Assembly (NCBI GenBank): GCA_003251175.1
Contig: QKHC01000132.1
Coordinates: 1-39,905 of the forward strand
Direction of reading: 5' to 3'
From: Gemmatimonadota bacterium
GTDB taxonomy: Bacteria; Gemmatimonadota; Gemmatimonadetes; Gemmatimonadales; GWC2-71-9
Length of the DNA stretch: 39,905 nucleotides
A model generated the notes under the pieces. That model was not told where the DNA came from. It ran no database searches and saw nothing but the letters and a program-made list of their open reading frames with translations. Numbering within the stretch: the first letter of the stretch is position 1; each line of letters opens with the position of its first letter. This document shows positions 24,180-31,311 of this stretch, piece after piece. The translations under genes were made by a program, and so were the position numbers.

Positions 24180-25360
24180 CCTGGCTCGACGGGCTGGCCC
24201 GCCGTGCCCTGGCGAGCCGCTTGGCGCACCTGCGCTCGGGCCGCATCGTGATCGCGGACGGGCCCACCACGCAGGCCTTCGGGACCGGTACGCCGGTGGC
24301 CCGCCTCGCGGTGCTGGACCCGCGATTCTATCGCGCCGTCGCCCTGGCCGGCCACCTCGGTGCCGCAGAGGCCTATCTCAACGGCTGGTGGACCGCCGAC
24401 GACCTGACCGCGCTGGTGCGGGTCCTGGTGCGGAACCGCGAGGCCCTGGAGCAGCTGGAAGGTGGCGCTGCGCGCCTGGCCGCACCGCTGCGCTGGATCG
24501 CGCATGCGTACAACCGCAACACGCGGGGTGGCGCCCGTCGGAACATCCGCGCGCACTACGATCTCGGGAACGCGTTCTTCGCCGAGTTCCTCGACGAGAC
24601 GCTGACGTACTCCTGCGCCTTCTTCGAGCACCCCGGCGCGAGCCTGCGCGAGGCATCGATCGCGAAGTACGACCGATTGATCCGCAAACTCGGCCTCAAT
24701 GCCTCGCACCACGTGCTCGAAATCGGTACCGGCTGGGGCGGGTTTGCGCTGCACGCGGCGGCGACGTACGGATGCCGGGTCACCACGACCACGATCTCCG
24801 ACGAACAATACGCCCTCGCGCGCGAGCGGGTCGCCGCCAACGGGCTCACCGACCGCATCACGGTGCTGAATCGGGACTACCGGGATCTCACGGGCCGATT
24901 CGACCGCCTGTTGTCGATCGAGATGATCGAGGCCGTCGGGCACGAGTACTACGAGACATTCTTCGCGAAGTGTGCGGCGTTGCTGGCGCCGGGAGGGCGC
25001 ATGGCGCTCCAGGCGATCACCATCCTCGACCGATACTACGATGCCGCGCGACACGAGGTGGACTTCATCAAGCGCTACATCTTTCCGGGCAGCAACATCC
25101 CGGCCGCCGGCCCCCTGCGCGACGCCGCCCGGCGCGCCGGCCTCGACCTGCAACACGCCGAAGAAATCGGACCGCACTACGCCGAAACCCTCAGCCGCTG
25201 GCGACGGAACTTCCTGGAGCGGTGGGATCACATCCGCGCCATGGGGTTCAGCGAAGAGTTCCGCCGGCTGTGGGAGTTCTATTTCGCGTATTGCGAGGGC
25301 GGCTTCCGCGAAGGCCTTCTGAACGACGTGCAGATGATCTTCGCACGGAGCGCGCGGTGA
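24176..25360 (+). CDS. Cyclopropane-fatty-acyl-phospholipid synthase family methyltransferase (Cfa/UfaA1-like)
   Basis: GTG 24176 overlaps the DUF1365 stop (GTGA). The 394-residue enzyme has the N-terminal Cfa lipid-binding domain (about 1-110, including GHLGAAEAYLNGWWTADDLTALVRVL). The SAM-methyltransferase core follows: RAHYDLGNAFFAEFLDETLTYSCAFF with the conserved Cys, the SAM loop LEIGTGWGGFALHAA, SIEMIEAVGHEYYETFF, and DFIKRYIFPGSNIPAAG. Such enzymes transfer a methyl from SAM onto the cis double bond of a phospholipid acyl chain, giving a cyclopropane, a 10-methylene or an 11-methyl product. The FAD-oxidoreductase and DUF1365 neighbours favour the methylene or methyl route (BfaB/TmsB, UfaM) over plain cyclopropanation, by inference. 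Confidence 0.92.
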   Translation: MTWLDGLARRALASRLAHLRSGRIVIADGPTTQAFGTGTPVARLAVLDPRFYRAVALAGHLGAAEAYLNGWWTADDLTALVRVLVRNREALEQLEGGAARLAAPLRWIAHAYNRNTRGGARRNIRAHYDLGNAFFAEFLDETLTYSCAFFEHPGASLREASIAKYDRLIRKLGLNASHHVLEIGTGWGGFALHAAATYGCRVTTTTISDEQYALARERVAANGLTDRITVLNRDYRDLTGRFDRLLSIEMIEAVGHEYYETFFAKCAALLAPGGRMALQAITILDRYYDAARHEVDFIKRYIFPGSNIPAAGPLRDAARRAGLDLQHAEEIGPHYAETLSRWRRNFLERWDHIRAMGFSEEFRRLWEFYFAYCEGGFREGLLNDVQMIFARSAR

Positions 25361-25398
25361 GCCGGTCCGTGGTCCACCCGACGGAATCGACGCCGTGA
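25357..25398 (+). CDS. 13-codon linking ORF between the Cfa and DUF1295 genes
   Basis: A GTG at 25357 overlaps the Cfa stop (GTGA). After 13 sense codons the stop TGA (25396-25398) overlaps the GTG of the DUF1295 gene, again as GTGA. The predicted peptide is VSRSVVHPTESTP. It fills the only sizeable gap in this operon exactly and keeps the coupling chain unbroken. Its peptide is probably irrelevant and its translation is unproven. Confidence 0.35.
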   Translation: MSRSVVHPTESTP

Positions 25399-26192
25399 GT
25401 GGCGGGCTGCGGGAGCTCGTCCTGCCGGCCTGGGGCGCGCTCGCGCTGGTCCTCGCGCTGCTGTGGTGGCGGCAGACGCGCACCCGCAACGCGACCGCAG
25501 TGGACGTGTGGTGGTCCCTGTCACTGGCCACACTCGCCCTGTGGTACGCCATCCGCACCGAGGGCGTCGCCCGCTGGCCCGTGGCGCTGCTCGCGGCAGT
25601 CTGGGCCACGCGGCTCGCCTGGCACCTCTGGAGCGATCGGGTACGGGGTCGCATGGACGAGGACGGCCGGTACGCCGCCCTGCGGGCTCACTGGGGTCCC
25701 CGCGCTGCCGCCGGGTTCTTCCTCGTGTATCAGGGTCAGGCGCTGGTCGCCACGGTGTTTTCGCTGCCGATCCTCGAGGCGATGGTGCTCGGACGATTCG
25801 ACCGGTGGCTGGTCGCCGGGGCCGCGATCTGGGCGGTGGCCGTGGTGGGTGAGGCGGTGGCCGATCGGCAGCTCGCGCAGTTCCGCGCCGACCCAGCCAA
25901 TCGCGGCCGAACCTGTCGCACCGGCTGGTGGCGATACTCGCGGCACCCGAACTACTTCTTCGAGTGGCTCCACTGGTGGAGCTACGTGCTGATCAGCCAC
26001 GGTGCATGGCTCGCGTGGCTGGGACCGGCGCTGATGCTGGTGTTCCTGTTCCGGGTGACGGGAATCCCGTACACCGAGGCGCAGGCGCTGCGGAGTCGCG
26101 GCGACGACTACCGCCGCTACCAGCGCGACACCAGCATCTTCGTTCCGTGGTTCCCCCGGCGGGCGACTGGCGGACCGGCGCCCCGCCAATGA
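25395..26192 (+). CDS. DUF1295 membrane protein (steroid 5-alpha-reductase C-terminal-like)
   Basis: The 265-residue protein has six or seven membrane helices and the DUF1295 signature in its C-terminal half: RQLAQFRADPANRGRTCRTGWWRYSRHPNYFFEWLHWWSYVLIS. It is followed by RVTGIPYTEAQALRSRGDDYRRYQRDTSIFVPWFP. The RHPNYF and GxYxxYQ-type motifs are shared with steroid 5-alpha reductase and isoprenylcysteine methyltransferase relatives, which bind NADPH or SAM near this site. A reductase acting on the double bond of a modified acyl chain is possible but untested. The start overlaps the 13-codon ORF, and the end overlaps the second methyltransferase (ATGA). Confidence 0.9.
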   Translation: MSGGLRELVLPAWGALALVLALLWWRQTRTRNATAVDVWWSLSLATLALWYAIRTEGVARWPVALLAAVWATRLAWHLWSDRVRGRMDEDGRYAALRAHWGPRAAAGFFLVYQGQALVATVFSLPILEAMVLGRFDRWLVAGAAIWAVAVVGEAVADRQLAQFRADPANRGRTCRTGWWRYSRHPNYFFEWLHWWSYVLISHGAWLAWLGPALMLVFLFRVTGIPYTEAQALRSRGDDYRRYQRDTSIFVPWFPRRATGGPAPRQ

Positions 26193-27190
26193 GTCAGGGC
26201 CTGGGCCTGACCCTGGCTGAGGGCGGACGCCTGCCGCTGGGAATGCTGCGCTGGGGTATTCGCCGACTGTTGCGACGGCGCCTGCGCGACGAACACCGCC
26301 GCCGCCGCGACCCGCTGCGCGAGCTCTCCGACGGCCCGCTGGCGCTTGTCCCCCACATCGCCAACGCACAGCACTACGAGCTCCCACCGGCCTTTTTCGA
26401 GCTCGTCCTCGGTCCGCGCCTGAAGTACAGCAGCGCGTACTGGCCAGCGGGCGTCGAGACCCTGACGGCCGCGGAAACGGCGATGCTCGAGCTCACCCGG
26501 GAGCGAGCAGAACTCGCTGACGGCCAACGCATCCTCGAGCTCGGGTGCGGGTGGGGCAGCCTCAGCCTGGCGCTGGCACAGTGGTTTCCGGCCGCGCGGA
26601 TCGTCGCGCTGTCCAACTCCGCCGTCCAGCGGCGGCACATCGAAAGCCGGGCGGCGGCGAACCTGTCGGTCGTCACCGCCGACATGAACCGGTTCGACAC
26701 CGACCAGCGGTTCGACCGAATCATCAGCGTCGAGATGTTCGAGCACATGCGAAACTACCGGGAGCTGCTGCGGCGCATTGCGGGCTGGCTCGAGCCGGGC
26801 GGCACCCTGTTCGTCCACGTCTTCTGCCATGCCCGGTTGACCTACCCCTTCGAGCGGGACGGGGAGGATGACTGGATGGCCCGCTACTTCTTCAGCGGCG
26901 GCCTGATGCCCGCTTTCGACCTGCTGCCTCGTTTTCAGGAAGACCTGCACCTCGAGCGTCAATGGGCCGTGGGCGGGGCGCACTACCAGCGCACGGCGCG
27001 AGCCTGGCGGGAGAACCTCGAGCAGCACCGCACGGCCGTGCTGGCGGTGCTGCGCGACACCTACGGCGCAGCACAGGCCGAGCTGTGGTTCCAGCGCTGG
27101 CGCCTGTTCTTCCTCGCGTGTGAGGAGCTGTTCGGCTTCCGCGGGGGCACCGAGTGGCTGGTGGGACACTACCGCTTTGCCCGCTCGTGA
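26189..27190 (+). CDS. Second Cfa-like SAM methyltransferase (short form)
   Basis: The ATG at 26189 overlaps the DUF1295 stop. The 333-residue protein has a basic N-terminal helix (GIRRLLRRRLRDEHRRRRDPLREL) in place of the Cfa lipid-binding domain. The methyltransferase core follows: NAQHYELPPAFFELVLGPRLKYSSAYW, LELGCGWGSLSLALAQWFP, SVEMFEHMRNYRELL and WMARYFFSGGLMPAFDLLP. This shorter subgroup resembles plant coclaurine N-methyltransferases and is distinct from the first enzyme, so the two are unlikely to be redundant. A second methylation, or a methylation of another part of the lipid, is an open possibility. It is the last coupled gene of the operon; the next start is 65 nt away. Confidence 0.88.
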   Translation: MSQGLGLTLAEGGRLPLGMLRWGIRRLLRRRLRDEHRRRRDPLRELSDGPLALVPHIANAQHYELPPAFFELVLGPRLKYSSAYWPAGVETLTAAETAMLELTRERAELADGQRILELGCGWGSLSLALAQWFPAARIVALSNSAVQRRHIESRAAANLSVVTADMNRFDTDQRFDRIISVEMFEHMRNYRELLRRIAGWLEPGGTLFVHVFCHARLTYPFERDGEDDWMARYFFSGGLMPAFDLLPRFQEDLHLERQWAVGGAHYQRTARAWRENLEQHRTAVLAVLRDTYGAAQAELWFQRWRLFFLACEELFGFRGGTEWLVGHYRFARS

Positions 27191-27254
27191 CCCATCGTTG
27201 GCCGGATCCCCACGGCCCGCCGTGGCGCCGCTCACCCCGCAGCGGAGAGACTCG

Positions 27255-28232
27255 ATGACCCCATGGCGTTTGCTGATCCTGGCCGCCGCCTTCCCGGCGC
27301 TGCTGAGCGCCCAGACGCTCGACATCCGCGAGTGGCCGGTCCCGTGGCCACAGACCTTCACGCGCGACCCCGATGTGGGCCCCGATGGCCGGGTGTGGAT
27401 CTGCGGCATGAACGGCAACTACCTCGCGGTGATGGACACCACCAGCGGCGATTTCCGGCGTTACGCGCTGCCCGACCCCGCCAATCCGCACAATCTGATC
27501 GTCGACGACCGTGGCGCGGTGTGGTATTCCGCCAACCGCGGCGCCCACATTGGCAGGCTCGATCCCGCCACGGGTGCGGTCACTCAGTACCCGATGCCCG
27601 ACCCCGCCGCACGCGACCCGCACACGCTGGCGTGGGATCCGGATGGCGACATCTGGTTCACCGTGCAGGGCGGCAACTTCGTGGGCAAGCTGACCGTGGC
27701 CACGGGCGCCGTGCGCCTCATCGCCGTCCCGACACCCAACGCCCGGCCCTACGGCATCGTCGTCGCACCCGATGGGCGCCCGTGGATTGCACTGTTCGGG
27801 ACGAACAAGCTGGCCACCGTCGACCCCGCCACCTTCGCACTGCGCGAAGTCGCGCTGCCGCGCACTGACGCGCGGCCCCGGCGCCTCGGGCTCACCTCCG
27901 ACGGGCGGGTCTGGTACGGTGACTGGGCCGCGGGTTACCTGGGTGTGTACGACCCCGAGGCCGGCACGATCGACGAATGGGCGACGCCCGCGGGTGAACG
28001 GTCCCGTCCCTACGCGCTCACGATCGACTCCCGCGATCGGATCTGGATCGTCGAGACGGGCGTGCAACCCAACCGGCTGGTGGGATTCGACCCCGCCAGG
28101 CGCGAGTTCTTCGCGGCGACCGACATCCCGTCGGGCGCCGGCACCGTCCGGCACATGGTCTTCGCGGCGCGGCAGAACGCGATCTGGTTCGGCACGGACG
28201 CCAACACCCTCGGCCGCGCGCGGCTGCCGTGA
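27255..28232 (+). CDS. Secreted Vgb-like (streptogramin lyase family) beta-propeller
   Basis: The ATG at 27255 opens a signal peptide (WRLLILAAAFPALLSAQ, cleavage after SAQ near residue 22). The 325-residue protein has about seven similar blades: DVGPDGRVWICGMNGN, NLIVDDRGAVWYSANRG, TLAWDPDGDIWFTVQGG, GIVVAPDGRPWIALFGT, RLGLTSDGRVWYGDW, ALTIDSRDRIWIVETG and MVFAARQNAIWFGTD. This is the virginiamycin B lyase fold. Most such environmental homologues are not resistance enzymes, and a secreted one is unlikely to inactivate a drug in the cytoplasm; I treat it as a periplasmic propeller of unknown ligand. It follows the CarH operon by 65 nt on the same strand and could be read through. Confidence 0.85.
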   Translation: MTPWRLLILAAAFPALLSAQTLDIREWPVPWPQTFTRDPDVGPDGRVWICGMNGNYLAVMDTTSGDFRRYALPDPANPHNLIVDDRGAVWYSANRGAHIGRLDPATGAVTQYPMPDPAARDPHTLAWDPDGDIWFTVQGGNFVGKLTVATGAVRLIAVPTPNARPYGIVVAPDGRPWIALFGTNKLATVDPATFALREVALPRTDARPRRLGLTSDGRVWYGDWAAGYLGVYDPEAGTIDEWATPAGERSRPYALTIDSRDRIWIVETGVQPNRLVGFDPARREFFAATDIPSGAGTVRHMVFAARQNAIWFGTDANTLGRARLP

Positions 28233-28271
28233 GCCGCCGCCCGCGCCAAGGACGCTGAGGCGACGGTTCCG

Positions 28272-29243
28272 GTGTCGCTCCCGCTGGCCCTCGGGCTGAT
28301 CATCGCCGGCATCGGGCTGCTGGGCGGTGGCGGCGAGCTCTTGGTGCGCGGTGCCGCCTCGCTGGCGCGCCTCGCCCGCGTCACCCCGGCCGTCATCGGC
28401 CTGACGATCGTGGCGATGGGCACGTCATTGCCGGAACTGGTCGTGAGCGTGATCGCCGGCCTCCGCGGCCAGCCCGACGTGGCGATGGGCAATGTCGTCG
28501 GCTCGAACCTGTTCAACGTCGGCGTCATCGTCGGCATCGCGGCGTTGCTGCTCCCGCTCGTGGTCCACGGCACAGCGGTCCGTCACGAGTGGCCATTCAT
28601 GTTTGTCGCCAGCTGCGTGGCCCTGCTCCTCGCGCGGGACGGCCTGGTGGACCGCCTCGAAGGCGGCTTCTTCGTCGTGTCCCTCGCGCTGTTCACCGTG
28701 TTCGTCGTGCGCCTGGCCCGCACCCAGGTGCAGGATGAGGAAGTGGCGGAGCTCGAGCAGGAAGTCGCAGCCCTGACCCTGCAGGGCCGCCTCCGCGGGG
28801 TGGCGGTCGACCTGGGGTTGATCGCGATCGGCATGGGCCTGCTGGTCGTCGGTGCCCGCCTGCTGGTCGAAGGCGCTGTGACCGCCGCTGAGTACGCCGG
28901 CCTCTCCGCCCGGGTGATCGGCCTGACCGTCGTGGCAGCGGGAACGAGTCTGCCTGAGCTCGCCACCTCAGCGGTCGCGGCCCGCCGGGGCCGTGCCGAC
29001 ATCGCCCTCGCCAACGTGATCGGCTCCAACATCTTCAACATCCTCGGCATCCTCGGGATCGCGGCACTGGTACGGCCGCTCACCGTCGCTCCGGCGCTGA
29101 TCCGCAGCGATCTGTGGTGGATGCTGGGATTCTCGTTCGTCCTCTACCCGATGATGCGCCGGGGCATGCGCATCAGTCGCGGCGAGGGCGCCCTGCTACT
29201 CGCGGGATACGGCGTCTACATCGCACTGCTGCTGCGCCGCTGA
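28272..29243 (+). CDS. CaCA-family Na+(K+)/Ca2+-type cation antiporter (YrbG-like)
   Basis: The protein starts at GTG 28272 and has 323 residues. Two homologous halves of five helices each carry the alpha repeats of the family: GLTIVAMGTSLPELVVSV with GNVVGSNLFNVGVIVG, and GLTVVAAGTSLPELATSAVAA with ANVIGSNIFNILGILG. These bind the cations. A short acidic cytoplasmic loop lies between the halves (QVQDEEVAELEQEVAALTLQG). The protein exchanges calcium for sodium, potassium or protons across the inner membrane. Length matches YrbG (about 325). There is no regulatory calcium-binding loop as in eukaryotic NCX. Confidence 0.93.
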   Translation: MSLPLALGLIIAGIGLLGGGGELLVRGAASLARLARVTPAVIGLTIVAMGTSLPELVVSVIAGLRGQPDVAMGNVVGSNLFNVGVIVGIAALLLPLVVHGTAVRHEWPFMFVASCVALLLARDGLVDRLEGGFFVVSLALFTVFVVRLARTQVQDEEVAELEQEVAALTLQGRLRGVAVDLGLIAIGMGLLVVGARLLVEGAVTAAEYAGLSARVIGLTVVAAGTSLPELATSAVAARRGRADIALANVIGSNIFNILGILGIAALVRPLTVAPALIRSDLWWMLGFSFVLYPMMRRGMRISRGEGALLLAGYGVYIALLLRR

Positions 29244-29338
29244 CTCGTCCGCGCGACCACCGCGGCGGTGATGCGCGTCACGGGCGCGCCGGTCGCTTGG
29301 AGGAACGCGGCGGGAGCGGTTAACACGCACCGCCCCCT

Positions 29339-29359
29339 CCCGTCGTACACTACGACGGG
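29339..29359. repeat. Perfect inverted repeat upstream of a lipoprotein gene
   Basis: CCCGTCGTA (29339-29347) and TACGACGGG (29351-29359) form a 9-bp dyad around CAC. It lies 43 nt before the ATG at 29402. It may be an operator or an RNA hairpin in the leader. The embedded TACACT (29347-29352) could serve as a -10 element. Confidence 0.5.
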
Positions 29360-29401
29360 CACTTCGTCGTTCCGCTTTCCCTCGATTCAGGAGCACAACC
29401 G

Positions 29402-30268
29402 ATGCTGTCCTATCGTGCAGTGACGGGCGCGCTGATGCTGCTCACCGCGGGCGCCATCGCCTGTACCGACGATCCTACCGCCGTGACCGATCCGGCGCTC
29501 AGCCTCGCCCAGGCCGACTCCGTGGCCGCCGTGGTCGTGGCAGACCTCGATGGCGTGCCGGACGGGGCGGTCCTCGACATGTTCGGAGGGGGGCTTCCCG
29601 CCGGACCCGCCGAGACCGACTCCCGGCTGTGCGTTCCCACCATCACGCCGATGCCGCCGGTGAACTCCGACGCGGATCTCGTACCGGACTACGTCTCGAT
29701 CGACTGGACCGGCTGCGTGATCGAGACGCCGCGCGGGACGGTGGAGCGGTTCGGCACGATGGAGCTGTTTGACATCGAGCCGTTGGTCCCGGGCCACACG
29801 ATCCGGGCCGTGCTCACCGACTTGGGCCGACGCGTGACCCGCACGGGGAGCGACGCGAGCTGGAGCGTCGTGCACAACGGCGAGCGGACGTTCGTGGCCA
29901 GCGCGACCGCGATCCAGCACGAGGAGATAGATCTTCTGTCGCAATTCACCTACCCGGACGGCTCGACAGCGCAGCATCTACGGAACTGGACCGCCGCGTT
30001 CACCTCCGCCGCCGGTGAGACAATCAGCATTGGACGATTGCCGGCCGGCACGTGGAACGTGAACGGCACATCGACGTGGGAGAAGGGTGATCGCTCGTGG
30101 TCTCTCGACGTGTCGACGGTCGAGCTGCTGCACTTCGATCCGGCGTGCGAGTTCCCGCCGCGCTTCGACGACGGCATGGTACGCATCGTCGTGACTCGCG
30201 GAGACGGGCAATCCACCGTCACGATCGAATTCACAGCCTGCGGGGAGTACACGGTAACGCGGACCTGA
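29402..30268 (+). CDS. Predicted lipoprotein, unknown function
   Basis: The ATG at 29402 follows CAGGAG (29389-29394). The 288-residue product starts with a lipoprotein signal (MLSYRAVTGALMLLTAGAIAC), lipobox GAIAC at residue 21. The mature protein is beta-rich: DYVSIDWTGCVIETPRGTVERFGTMELFD, ASWSVVHNGERTFVASAT, LPAGTWNVNGTSTWEKGDRSWSLDVS and GMVRIVVTRGDGQSTVTIEFTACGEYTVTR. Four cysteines remain in the mature part and may form disulphides. It resembles secreted lipoproteins of unknown role common in Gemmatimonadota-like genomes; I do not recognise a domain. It has its own upstream region with a 21-bp dyad. Confidence 0.75.
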   Translation: MLSYRAVTGALMLLTAGAIACTDDPTAVTDPALSLAQADSVAAVVVADLDGVPDGAVLDMFGGGLPAGPAETDSRLCVPTITPMPPVNSDADLVPDYVSIDWTGCVIETPRGTVERFGTMELFDIEPLVPGHTIRAVLTDLGRRVTRTGSDASWSVVHNGERTFVASATAIQHEEIDLLSQFTYPDGSTAQHLRNWTAAFTSAAGETISIGRLPAGTWNVNGTSTWEKGDRSWSLDVSTVELLHFDPACEFPPRFDDGMVRIVVTRGDGQSTVTIEFTACGEYTVTRT

Positions 30269-30350
30269 CGCAACGGCCCACCTCGCCATCCTGCACTTCG
30301 GCGGCACCGCCACCTGCCACTGGCGGCACCGCGACCGGCGCCAGCGGGCG

Positions 30351-30665
30351 TCAATGCCCCCCACCGGGCGCGGAATTGAGGTGTGGCAGGTGATTGGGAC
30401 AGGTGGCGTCGCTGCATCGCTCGGCGATGCGGCGTGTCCCCTGCATCATCAGGGCTCCGCAGACGCGGCCGTGGCGACGCACGGCGCAGGTGCGGCCCGT
30501 CGGGCGCGCCAGCAGTCGCAGCCCGCAGCGCGGATGATTGGAGCAACGGTATCGGAGACTAAAGGGGCCGCGGACCGGAACGATCTCGCCGCGCCGGCAC
30601 CGCGGACAAACGATGCCGGTCGAAGGAAGCTCCGGAAACGGCGCAGCACGGTCCGTCGCAGCCAT
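30351..30665 (-). CDS. Stand-alone topoisomerase-type zinc-ribbon protein
   Basis: The 104-residue protein consists of two four-cysteine units. The first is C20-P-R-C23 ... C41-S-N-H-P-R-C47, the pattern of the C4 zinc fingers found at the C-terminus of bacterial DNA topoisomerase I, where they hold single-stranded DNA. The second is C60 ... C69-G ... C84-S-D-A-T-C89-P. The sequence is basic overall. It may be a free nucleic-acid-binding protein or the severed tail of a topoisomerase or helicase gene, but no such catalytic gene lies upstream on its strand. It is isolated, opposite in direction to both neighbours. The start is uncertain because no clear ribosome site is present. Confidence 0.68.
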   Translation of the reverse strand: MAATDRAAPFPELPSTGIVCPRCRRGEIVPVRGPFSLRYRCSNHPRCGLRLLARPTGRTCAVRRHGRVCGALMMQGTRRIAERCSDATCPNHLPHLNSAPGGGH

Positions 30666-30831
30666 ACGCGCTCCGGGCGCGGGGCGGCGACGGCGTCCGC
30701 CCGGTGGTTCCCGCTGCTACTCCCCGCGCCGGGCATTGTTCCGCCGATTCCCAAACTCCGCTTCAGCGCATCTTCACCCGTGGTTCAGAGTCACCGCCCG
30801 AAGTTGCACGCTGAACCCCCAGGAGGTCGCT

Positions 30832-31311
30832 GTGACCCGGTTGAGCGCCGTACACGATCAGCCGTTTCAGATTGAGTTGACGCTGCAGGACGGATATCGC
30901 ATGACCGCCGACTTCGGGCTCCCCGGCGTTCCCCCGCTGGTCATGGACGAACCCGTTCCCCTCGGCGAGGGCGAAGGTCCCAACGCCGCCCGGGTACTGG
31001 CCACCGCCGTCGGACACTGCCTGTCCGCGAGTCTGCTGTTTTGTCTGCGCAAGGCCCACGTGGAAGTGCAGGACATGCGGACGACCGTGAGCGCGACGCT
31101 GGCACGCAACGAGCGGGGGCGACTGCGGATCACCGATGTGCGCGTCCAGATCGTGCCGGTGGTTACGGCCGATCAGCGGGACCGGACGGCCCGCTGCCTC
31201 GAGCTGTTCGAGGACTTCTGTCTGGTCTCCCGCAGCGTGGAAAGCGGTATCGCGATCACGACCGAGGTGACGCCACGCGTCACCGATGCGGCCCCCGCGG
31301 TCAGCGGCTGA
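30832..31311 (+). CDS. OsmC-family protein
   Basis: The GTG at 30832 has a perfect AGGAGG 5 nt before it, so I reject the much longer upstream open frame. The 159-residue protein follows the OsmC/YhfA fold: QPFQIELTLQDGYRMTADFG, PNAARVLATAVGHCLSASLLFCLRKAHV with a first conserved Cys after GH, MRTTVSATLARNERGRLRITDVRVQI, and RCLELFEDFCLVSRSVESGIAITTEV with the second Cys. In the Ohr/OsmC group two cysteines reduce organic hydroperoxides; here the spacing and the FCL context suit the OsmC-like branch. A peroxidase role is probable but unproven. Its 3' end overlaps the convergent aceK by 11 nt. Confidence 0.87.
   Translation: MTRLSAVHDQPFQIELTLQDGYRMTADFGLPGVPPLVMDEPVPLGEGEGPNAARVLATAVGHCLSASLLFCLRKAHVEVQDMRTTVSATLARNERGRLRITDVRVQIVPVVTADQRDRTARCLELFEDFCLVSRSVESGIAITTEVTPRVTDAAPAVSG

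Noticed and set aside
27255-28232. Streptogramin resistance gene (vgb)
   Set aside because: The fold matches, but the protein has a signal peptide and its environmental context does not suggest cytoplasmic drug inactivation. The fold is shared by many propellers.
30538-30831. Upstream extension of the OsmC gene in the same frame
   Set aside because: A perfect AGGAGG lies 5 nt before GTG 30832, and the extension is low-complexity antisense to the zinc-ribbon gene.
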